A DNA stretch of 43,629 nt from an uncultured Alphaproteobacteria bacterium (GTDB taxonomy: Bacteria; Pseudomonadota; Alphaproteobacteria; RF32; CAG-239), in contig CALXLC010000050.1 of NCBI GenBank assembly GCA_944389095.1, positions 1 to 43,629 of the forward strand. The letters are read 5' to 3'. The position numbers and the translations under genes are program-made. The notes below the pieces were generated by a model. That model worked only from the letters and a program-made list of their open reading frames with translations. It had not been told where the DNA came from and did not search any database. This document shows, one piece after another, positions 26,021-32,596 of this stretch. The stretch's first letter is position 1; the number at the start of each line of letters is the position of its first letter.

Positions 26021-26764
26021 TTATAACGGCGGAATATTCAACTGAGCAATATCACCCGGGCGAATTTTAGTATTGGAATATCGCATGTTTCCGGTTTCAA
26101 TTACAAATCTTTGTCTGCCGGTCAGCTGCGAAGCCAGATCATAGAAGTCTCTTGCATTCAACTCCTGGCGCTGCGGATTCATAATATACAAGACGCACCC
26201 CTGCGTCTTCTCGGCAACGCCGCAGCGGGCTCGTCCTCTGGGAACTTCCGGATTGACCACAACACCCTGCAGACCATTGCGGACAACCTGCGGTGCGGCA
26301 AACAGGAAACGGGAAGATAAAAAGCCCACAAAGAAAATGACGGCCGCCAGCAAAATCAGAACCTTCTTCGTCAGATAAGGCGGAAGTTCCGAGCCTTCAT
26401 AAAGCCCCTCTTCGTTACGCAAATCTTCTTCTTCAATAAAGGCCGGCTGCTGGGCCGCGTGATAACGGTTGACCGGCTGCTTGACAATCGGCAGATTTTC
26501 GCCGCCGTCCAAGTATTCATCCAGATTAAAATCTTCGTTGTTTTGCGAAGACTGAGCCGGCGCCGTATTCTGCACGGAAGCATCCGTCCGATTGTTTCTT
26601 TGAATAAACGGATTTTCCTGTTGCGGGACATTTTGGGAAAACGTCCCGGAATTTTGCGATGTGTTCTGCTGCGGTTGCTGAGGCATCATCCGGTTAATCG
26701 GTCGTTTGACTTTTTTCAGAACCGTCCGGTTTTGTTGGTTAGTCGGATTCGAATTGTTTTCCAT
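26021..26764 (-). CDS. Bitopic inner-membrane protein with disordered N-terminus, unknown function
   Basis: A 247-residue protein. A long Asn/Gln/Pro-rich, probably disordered cytoplasmic part (1-125) precedes one TM helix (134-152) and a periplasmic domain of about 90 residues. Two cysteines (181, 190) there could form a disulphide, and the chain ends in GDIAQLNIPPL. I recognise no family. It ends a four-gene operon that includes a secretin-like lipoprotein. The bitopic layout resembles linker proteins that connect inner-membrane platforms to outer-membrane pores (as TraP, PilP or DotF-type proteins do), but this is only an analogy. The start has AAAGGAA upstream. Confidence 0.75.
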   Translation of the reverse strand: MENNSNPTNQQNRTVLKKVKRPINRMMPQQPQQNTSQNSGTFSQNVPQQENPFIQRNNRTDASVQNTAPAQSSQNNEDFNLDEYLDGGENLPIVKQPVNRYHAAQQPAFIEEEDLRNEEGLYEGSELPPYLTKKVLILLAAVIFFVGFLSSRFLFAAPQVVRNGLQGVVVNPEVPRGRARCGVAEKTQGCVLYIMNPQRQELNARDFYDLASQLTGRQRFVIETGNMRYSNTKIRPGDIAQLNIPPL

Positions 26765-26784
26765 TTTTTATTCCTTTCGAAACC

Positions 26785-28050
26785 TTACAAATTTTTTTGC
26801 AAATGCTTGGATGTTTTTAGTGTTCTGATAATTCTCGGAACCATAAAAACAATTGTTTCGGATTTAGGCGTATTAACCCCGAAAATACTGTTGGGAATTC
26901 CGATAATCAAAAAGTTTTCACCTAATTTGCTTCTGATGTCAAAGCGGGTAATTTCTCCGTCCTTGGATTCGAGGGTAACGCTGGAGAAGATTTTATCGTT
27001 TTGCTCAAAAGAAGCTTTAGTCAAAATAGATAACCCGGATTCCATGGAAGAAGTTTTGGCGCATTTTCCGATATCAAAACGTGAGAACCACAGATTCGGC
27101 ACAACAAACTTTCCCTCCGCTACCGGTTCTATTCTGGCTAGTCGTCCCAAAAAGGCACTCAGACTGTCAATGTTAATATCGTTTGAGGTGGTCAAAACTC
27201 TGCCCAAAACGCCGTTCTTGGCACTTTTGACGGAACCGAAATCAAATATATGCAGCAGATTCTGCCATTCAATATCCTGTCCGTTCATCGGATACAGTGT
27301 AAAGACCCGAACATCAAAAGCAATCAAAATCGGATTCTCTTCAAAATAACTGATGAGGTTGGAAATTTGATTCTTGAGCTCGTAGTCAGCGTCAAAAGTA
27401 ATGGAATAATCATCAAAATCCGCCGTAAAATCAGTAATGCCGGCACCGCGCAGCACGTCCAGAATTGCCAGCAGAATAGGCCGGGATTGCGGCACATAGA
27501 GGCTGAAATTGGCCTTTCGGCTGATGCGCAGAGTTTTGTTGTTTGCATTATAGGTATAATAAATTTCCGCGGCCTCGGTAATCATATTAATAACTTCCGT
27601 CAGTTCACCGCGAAGGTTTTCTGCAGAAATGCTGGCATAAGGCGCATCTTTTGCCACCAGCTTGATACCGGCTTCTTTGGTAAGCTTGCGCAAAGCTCTT
27701 TCTGCAGGCATGGTTTCAAACGAAAATCCGGTCACTTCAAACCGGGGCAGCAAATCATTCGTACCGTTTCGCACCATGTTAAAAGCCGTAATGTTATAGG
27801 GAATGGTAGAAATCATCTGCTGGGTATCCCAGTTGACAAAACAGCGCAGCGGCGTTTCCAAATCGAGCCGGCTGGCTCCTTTGGGGGTGCGGATGACCGG
27901 ATATTCCGGTTTTTTTATTTCAGCCGTATACGGCGTTGTCGGGCTTTCCTGCGTATTGGCAGGCGTGCTTTCCCACCAACTGCCGCAACCGGACAGAACA
28001 ACCGTCAAAATAAAAAGGGATAGAAAATATATTTGAGCTTTCAATTTCAT
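26785..28050 (-). CDS. Secretin-like outer-membrane lipoprotein
   Basis: A 421-residue protein with a lipobox (VLSGC, lipidated Cys near residue 22). An STN/N0-type segment follows (about 95-180; FETMPAERALRKLTKEAGIK, then ISAENLRGELTEVINMI). After it comes a secretin-like region (about 225-410) with VRVFTLYPMNGQDIEW, LTTSNDINIDSLSAF, a Cys-containing GKCAKTSS and the closing ETIVFMVPRII. The order matches PilN-type lipoprotein secretins of type IVB pili, but the chain is shorter and the barrel region is degenerate. It could form, or be derived from, an outer-membrane gate. An upstream in-frame start would add 49 Arg-rich residues; the ATG at 28050, one base after the previous stop, gives a proper signal peptide. 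Confidence 0.75.
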   Translation of the reverse strand: MKLKAQIYFLSLFILTVVLSGCGSWWESTPANTQESPTTPYTAEIKKPEYPVIRTPKGASRLDLETPLRCFVNWDTQQMISTIPYNITAFNMVRNGTNDLLPRFEVTGFSFETMPAERALRKLTKEAGIKLVAKDAPYASISAENLRGELTEVINMITEAAEIYYTYNANNKTLRISRKANFSLYVPQSRPILLAILDVLRGAGITDFTADFDDYSITFDADYELKNQISNLISYFEENPILIAFDVRVFTLYPMNGQDIEWQNLLHIFDFGSVKSAKNGVLGRVLTTSNDINIDSLSAFLGRLARIEPVAEGKFVVPNLWFSRFDIGKCAKTSSMESGLSILTKASFEQNDKIFSSVTLESKDGEITRFDIRSKLGENFLIIGIPNSIFGVNTPKSETIVFMVPRIIRTLKTSKHLQKNL

Positions 28051-28051
28051 T

Positions 28052-28804
28052 TTACTGGTTGCTTCCGTTATTAAAAGGCGAAACCTGAGGCGCCTGAGGC
28101 TGTCCCGCAACCGATTCCTGAGGTCTTGGTTGCTGTGGTGCCGGAGAAGGCTGCCGGGGTTGCTGGTAGGGCTGTTGTCCCGGTTGTTGGGACACAAATG
28201 CCGGATGTTCCTGCGGTTGCCGGGGAGCGGCCTGTGATTGCGCCTGTTGCGGATGAGGGGGCTGCGCCGCTTGCTGAGACATTTGCGGACGAGGCTGCTG
28301 TGCAGGCGGTTGCGCCTGATTTTCGCTCATAGCCTGATCATGCATCAGTTTTTCAACAACTTCATCCATGGACATTCCGGCGCCGACGGTCGGGTCCTTG
28401 GACTTATCGATAGCCCCGAGAGCTTCTTTCATTTTATTCAGCTCGTCGGTATCCTGCTTAATCATTTCCGGCGAGGCATTGTTTTTCAGTTCGGTCTGAA
28501 ATTCTTTCAGATTAGTCCGCAGGGTTTTCAGTCCGCCGGCGATTTTTTTCTCCACATAAGGATAAAGGTTTTGGTGTTCCAAAATATATTCGCCGGTTTC
28601 GCATATTTCTTCCAGAACATCCAGAATATAGCCGTAAAAAGCATATTCTTCAATGGCGATATTTCCCTGCCTGACGCATCTTGCGGCAATTCTGGAGATA
28701 GTGCGGTCATAATAGTCCTTTAGCAGGACATAATTGTCAACATACCACAAATCCCCTTGGGTACCTGGTTCTTTGCCGCTGCTGAATGCTTCATTCTGTT
28801 CCAT
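28052..28804 (-). CDS. Soluble helical protein with Pro/Gln-rich tail, unknown function
   Basis: A 250-residue protein with no signal peptide or TM. The N-terminal helical domain (about 1-160) has aromatic-rich stretches (LWYVDNYVLLKDYYDR, EEYAFYGYILDVLEE) and a charged coiled-coil segment. The C-terminal 90 residues are almost only Pro, Gln, Ala and Ser, and look disordered. A strong AAGGAG site lies upstream. It is translated one base ahead of the secretin-like gene, so the two are coupled. I do not recognise it; a cytoplasmic adaptor or chaperone is possible. Confidence 0.7.
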   Translation of the reverse strand: MEQNEAFSSGKEPGTQGDLWYVDNYVLLKDYYDRTISRIAARCVRQGNIAIEEYAFYGYILDVLEEICETGEYILEHQNLYPYVEKKIAGGLKTLRTNLKEFQTELKNNASPEMIKQDTDELNKMKEALGAIDKSKDPTVGAGMSMDEVVEKLMHDQAMSENQAQPPAQQPRPQMSQQAAQPPHPQQAQSQAAPRQPQEHPAFVSQQPGQQPYQQPRQPSPAPQQPRPQESVAGQPQAPQVSPFNNGSNQ

Positions 28805-28867
28805 GTTAACTCCTTATGTTGCCTGTCTTTAATTTAGTTTAGCTCAAGGGCTTTGTAAATTATTATT

Positions 28868-31345
28868 TTAATCTTTTGTATCACTATTTTGATACGGGTC
28901 AGGTTCTTCTTCCGCCGCCGAATCTTTTATGAGCAGATTCAGATTCCCTTCGGGAAGAGGTGCCGCTATGTTTTCGGTTTTGAAAACCTCCTGCTGGAAG
29001 AACAAATCACCGCTGTAAATAGAGGTTTGGCGACCGATGGGTGTCAGGTTTTCGGCATCAAACCGGGCATCGGCCGGAACTTCTTCCGGTTCGTAATCCC
29101 ATACCCAGTCTTCGCCTTCACCGTCAGAAGCAGCCTCTTCGGCCGGAACTTCTTCATAATCCCACTCCCAATCCTGACCTTCGCCGTCAGCGGAAACAGT
29201 TGTTTCGGGGGTGTCGGAATCACCCTGCTTCAAAGCGCTCAGGGCTTCCGCTTCGGCAAAACTTTCCGACTGCTCCTGCTCTTCGTCAAATGCCCAGGCG
29301 TTTTTCGGCTTTTCCGGTTCGTCATCAAACGTGTCGGCAAAGTTCCAGAGTTTTATTTCGTCTTGGGGGCCGTCAGCATCAGTCGTATCGTCGGCAACAG
29401 AAACCGGCTCCGTTTCCGGCGCTTCCTCTTCTGCAAAAGAGACCGGCTGAGGCGCCGCCGTCATGTCCGGGATATCAAAAGAAGCCGTTTCCGCATCAAA
29501 ATTTTCATCAGGCGCAAAAACGGAATCTTCAGACATTTCCGGAACGGCTGCCTCTGTTTTTTCTTCATCAAAGACAGAAACTTCCGGATGTTCGTCAAAA
29601 GAGGACGGGCGGTCCGCCCCAAAGTCCGTATTATCGGATATCTTTTGCCCGGATATATTTTCTTCCTGAGGCATATTCATTTCGACACCGGAGGCTTCGG
29701 CCATCGTCGCCGTTGTCAGAAGCGCGGTATCAGAATTTTCATCACCGGTTTTTTTCTTTTTTTTCTTCTTCTTTTTTTTCTTTTTTGGCATTTCTTCAAT
29801 CGGGGCTTCTGATGTTTCTGCCGGGATATCCTGCCCCTGCGGCTCAACGGCCGCCGGATAGACGGCTGCTTCTTCCGCGGAAGGATAAAACGATGCGGAA
29901 TTTTCGACCGGCATATCGGCGTAAGCATAAGATTCTGCCGGCATTTCCTGAAGCGGTTCTTCCGAAACGGACTGCGGTTGAGCCGCCCCTGTCGCCTCAT
30001 CCGGAAAAACGGACGGCGGTTGAAAATTTTGCGGATAGGGTTCCGGTTGCGGCACATACTGATAGACCGGAACCGGCTGTGGCTGCGGAAGTTTTTCCAG
30101 GGCCTTAATCAGATTGTCGGTAGAAATTTTTTGACTTTCCTTCAACGCCAGCGAAATAATGGCCGATAATTCTTTTGTTTGCGCCGCCGCGGCTTCACGA
30201 TAAAGTTTTGACTGGGTTTTAACGGTCTCTGCCAGCACGTTTTCCAGTGTTTTGGCGTTCAGTGTTTGCGCCTCGGCCAATTTATCGGAAAGCAGCGTCA
30301 GTTGATGAGAATAATCAGCCGTATTAATTTGGATATTATTGGCGTTGTTGTTATTAGCCGCCGCCGCAACGGCCGTATTATGCTGAATTAAAACCTTTGC
30401 CAAATGTTCCTGGGATTCGTTAATCATTTTGGCAATTTCCAGATTCCCCTGTTTTTGTGTCTGGTTAATCAACGCCACGGCTTTGGTAAAATATTGCTGT
30501 GAATTGGCCAGAATTTTAATCAGCTCGCTGTTGTCGTTGGCCTTAGCCATGCTTTCGACTTTTGTAACGCGTTGCATAACCTGCTGCTGGGAATCTATCA
30601 GCATTTTAATCAGATGTTTTGTTTCTTCGCCGATCCCGGCGGGAGCCGCGGCTGTTTTCAGCATTTCGGCAAGTTTTATCTGCGTGCCGGCCAGCATTTT
30701 GGTCAGATTCTGAGATTCTTCTTTGCGGTCGCTGTTTTCTTCGTGCAGGATTCTGACAATTTCCAGCTGGGTATCGCCCAGGGTTTTAATCATCTGTCGA
30801 ACGTCGTCTTTGGAGTCCTGTGCGCTTTTATTAAGGGTCTCGGCCAATACCCGGCCGAGTTCTTTGGCAAAATCTCCCCCCATTTCCACCTTGGAAGGGG
30901 CTGCGGAATGAATAATCGTCTGGGTCGCCTGCGGAGAAATCGGAGCGGCCGCAGGCGCTGCCTGCTGAAGCTTTGCGCTGGCCTGAATCTGCGCCTCCGC
31001 CAAAGCGGTAGCCAGAATTTTGGCCTTTGAAACTTCCTCGTCCACCATATCCGGCTGCCCGGATGCCGGGGCCGCTGCTGCCGAGGGAGTTGCGCCTTGT
31101 TGTTCGGCCAGTTCGTCCACATACTCCTGCAGGGTTGCTCCGCCCGGCAGGGACCCGAACAAGCCGCGGATATCCGGCGGCAGCGCCAGCAGCATTTGGT
31201 TAAATGATTTCTTTTTTTCTTCGCCGAAAATATGCAGTTGCCGAAAAATATTTAAAAAACGCTGCGCAACGATAACCGGGTCTTCCTCGCCGTTTCGCTG
31301 AGATTTTCTTCGGGTAGCCGCTACTCTGTCGTTGTCGAGTGCCAC
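28868..31345 (-). CDS. Large cytoplasmic coiled-coil protein with polylysine tract, unknown function
   Basis: An 825-residue protein without signal peptide or TM. A compact N-terminal domain (about 20-85; IFRQLHIFGEEKKKSFNQML) is followed by an Ala/Gln-rich linker. About five degenerate helical repeats of some 35 residues (about 183-320) share an I-K-x-L-x-x-(S/T)-Q core, and a further coiled coil runs to about 420. A Pro/Gln segment, a run of 12 lysines (about 520-531) and a long acidic tail come next, the tail holding two DWxWDYE units. The start is a GTG with AAAGG six bases upstream. It is first in the four-gene operon. A cytoplasmic hub or substrate-handling role is possible but unsupported by motifs. 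Confidence 0.75.
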   Translation of the reverse strand: MALDNDRVAATRRKSQRNGEEDPVIVAQRFLNIFRQLHIFGEEKKKSFNQMLLALPPDIRGLFGSLPGGATLQEYVDELAEQQGATPSAAAAPASGQPDMVDEEVSKAKILATALAEAQIQASAKLQQAAPAAAPISPQATQTIIHSAAPSKVEMGGDFAKELGRVLAETLNKSAQDSKDDVRQMIKTLGDTQLEIVRILHEENSDRKEESQNLTKMLAGTQIKLAEMLKTAAAPAGIGEETKHLIKMLIDSQQQVMQRVTKVESMAKANDNSELIKILANSQQYFTKAVALINQTQKQGNLEIAKMINESQEHLAKVLIQHNTAVAAAANNNNANNIQINTADYSHQLTLLSDKLAEAQTLNAKTLENVLAETVKTQSKLYREAAAAQTKELSAIISLALKESQKISTDNLIKALEKLPQPQPVPVYQYVPQPEPYPQNFQPPSVFPDEATGAAQPQSVSEEPLQEMPAESYAYADMPVENSASFYPSAEEAAVYPAAVEPQGQDIPAETSEAPIEEMPKKKKKKKKKKKKTGDENSDTALLTTATMAEASGVEMNMPQEENISGQKISDNTDFGADRPSSFDEHPEVSVFDEEKTEAAVPEMSEDSVFAPDENFDAETASFDIPDMTAAPQPVSFAEEEAPETEPVSVADDTTDADGPQDEIKLWNFADTFDDEPEKPKNAWAFDEEQEQSESFAEAEALSALKQGDSDTPETTVSADGEGQDWEWDYEEVPAEEAASDGEGEDWVWDYEPEEVPADARFDAENLTPIGRQTSIYSGDLFFQQEVFKTENIAAPLPEGNLNLLIKDSAAEEEPDPYQNSDTKD

Positions 31346-31379
31346 TGCAAGCCTTTCAAACGCAATTTAAACTTCATCC

Positions 31380-31409
31380 ATAATATCGATTTTAGGCCGT
31401 TTGAGTAAA
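31380..31409 (-). promoter_or_regulatory. Possible promoter of the secretin-like operon
   Basis: On the minus strand, TTTACT (31409-31404) is separated by 18 bases from TATTAT (31385-31380), just upstream of the GTG at 31345. The position between the upstream terminator and the first gene of the block supports it. The -35 match is only moderate. Confidence 0.4.
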
Positions 31410-31426
31410 TTTCAGGTTAATAAACA

Positions 31427-31451
31427 TAAAAAAACCGCCGAAAACGGCGGC
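31427..31451 (-). terminator. Terminator of the double-HTH regulator gene
   Basis: Read on the minus strand, CCGCCG/CGGCGG pairs around a TTTT loop and is followed by seven T's, 21 bases after the regulator stop codon. It isolates the regulator from the operon downstream. Confidence 0.85.
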
Positions 31452-31471
31452 TTTCTTAAATATTCGAAAAA

Positions 31472-32443
31472 CTAGAGGCTGATGAAAACCACTTTGTGAA
31501 CCCGCTGCAGGTCATCATTTCCCAGTTCGATTTTTTCTTCCGGATTCCAGCGGAAACCGTATAACTGACCGTTGTCATCTTCTCTGATGCTGATGATTTT
31601 TGCTTCTTTCTCAGAAATATAGAAGACGGCAATATCACCCACGCTGACCACTTCCTGCGGATCCACATACAAAATGGAGCGCGTCGGCAGAAGAGACCCC
31701 AAACGACGGGTGCAGAGATTGACGGCATAAGCATCCTTCTTATTATACAACTGAACAGGTTTCTGAACCTTTTTGAGTTCTTCGTCAAAATCAATATTAA
31801 CATCGCCGTCTTTTCCTGCTGTGCCGTAAACAGAAATCTTCATGCTTTCCGGCGCCTGTCCGTTGAAGGAGGCAATGGCACCTCTCGGATTGGACAGCAG
31901 CTTATATTTGGCATCGTTTCGCTGAATAATCTCTTCCAGCATGCCCTTTTCGTCCAGACTTTTGATTTCGTCGCGCAGTTCTTCCGGAGAAATTCCCAAG
32001 GCCTTGGCAATATTTTTAAATTCCTTGTCGGAAACCTCACGCTGTCCCATCTCAATCCGGTGATAAACCGAAAGCGTCATATCAGAACTTTCAGCCACCT
32101 CAATCAGGGTCAGATTCTTTTCGTTGCGGATTTGGCGGAGACCGGCACCCAAAGTTTTCAAGCCCGTTTTTTCGTTAATTTTATTGCGGCGTTCCTGTTC
32201 GCGTCTCCAAGCCTGAACGATTTCCTGTTGAGAGTTTTGTTCATTGACAAACAATTCCTGTAAGGGGCAGTCCAAAAATTCCGCCACTCTGACCAACTGT
32301 TCCTGATCCACCCGGCGGTAACCTTTTTCAATTTTGGAAATGGCCGACAGACTGACGCCCAAATGGTCGGCAAGTTCCTGCATGGAACGGCCGCGCAATC
32401 TGCGGTACATTCTGATTTGATTCGGGAAAATAATTTCTTCCAT
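31472..32443 (-). CDS. Transcriptional regulator with two XRE-type HTH domains and S24/LexA-like C-terminus
   Basis: A 323-residue protein. The first HTH (about 8-63) contains MQELADHLGVSLSAISKIEKG, and the second (about 98-158) contains TLIEVAESSDMTLSVYHRIEMG. The C-terminal part (about 235-323) resembles the S24/LexA/phage-repressor dimerisation fold: LGSLLPTRSILYVDP corresponds to the usual S-M-x-P...G-x-x-L-x-V-D pattern and VGDIAVFYISEKEAKIISI to the Lys strand. A Ser and a Lys are near the catalytic positions, but the match is too loose to claim self-cleavage. Two HTH domains in one chain are unusual. It lies between the two minus-strand T4SS blocks and may control them. The ATG at 32443 has GAGGAA upstream. 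Confidence 0.85.
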   Translation of the reverse strand: MEEIIFPNQIRMYRRLRGRSMQELADHLGVSLSAISKIEKGYRRVDQEQLVRVAEFLDCPLQELFVNEQNSQQEIVQAWRREQERRNKINEKTGLKTLGAGLRQIRNEKNLTLIEVAESSDMTLSVYHRIEMGQREVSDKEFKNIAKALGISPEELRDEIKSLDEKGMLEEIIQRNDAKYKLLSNPRGAIASFNGQAPESMKISVYGTAGKDGDVNIDFDEELKKVQKPVQLYNKKDAYAVNLCTRRLGSLLPTRSILYVDPQEVVSVGDIAVFYISEKEAKIISIREDDNGQLYGFRWNPEEKIELGNDDLQRVHKVVFISL

Positions 32444-32462
32444 TGTAGATTTCCTCACAAAA

Positions 32463-32471
32463 ATGATACCA
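32463..32471 (-). promoter_or_regulatory. Possible extended -10 promoter of the regulator gene
   Basis: On the minus strand TGGTATCAT forms an extended -10. The predicted leader would be only about 13 bases, just covering the GAGGAA site, so the true start may lie elsewhere. The same TGnTATCAT element precedes the VirB6 operon. Confidence 0.35.
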
Positions 32472-32484
32472 GATATCTCTACCT

Positions 32485-32514
32485 GAAATATTAATCATTG
32501 CGAAATATTAATCA
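32485..32514. repeat. Two 13-bp direct repeats upstream of the regulator (possible operator)
   Basis: GAAATATTAATCA occurs at 32485-32497 and exactly again at 32502-32514, a 17-base period. The pair sits immediately upstream of the predicted -10 of the HTH regulator gene. It is a candidate binding site for autoregulation by a two-HTH protein. Confidence 0.45.
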
Positions 32515-32526
32515 AGAAAATAGTAC

Positions 32527-32574
32527 AAAAAAAGACGATTTGTGCAAAAATTACTCACAAACCGTCATTTTTTT
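32527..32574 (-). terminator. Terminator of the VirB6 operon
   Basis: An 11-bp stem (GACGATTTGTG at 32534-32544 with CACAAACCGTC at 32556-32566, one wobble pair) is flanked by seven A's on the left and seven T's on the right. On the minus strand it ends the operon whose last stop is at 32597. It can also work on the plus strand. Confidence 0.85.
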
Positions 32575-32596
32575 GGCATTTTGTTTGTCGATTCGC

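Noticed and set aside
28051..28197. Upstream extension of the secretin-like gene
   Set aside because: It would add 49 Arg-rich residues before the lipoprotein signal and overlap the coding end of the previous gene.
29041..30108. Plus-strand frame of 355 codons opposite the 825-residue protein
   Set aside because: Its Pro/Arg-rich composition is a shadow of the acidic Glu/Pro/Ala coding strand, and it has no start signals.
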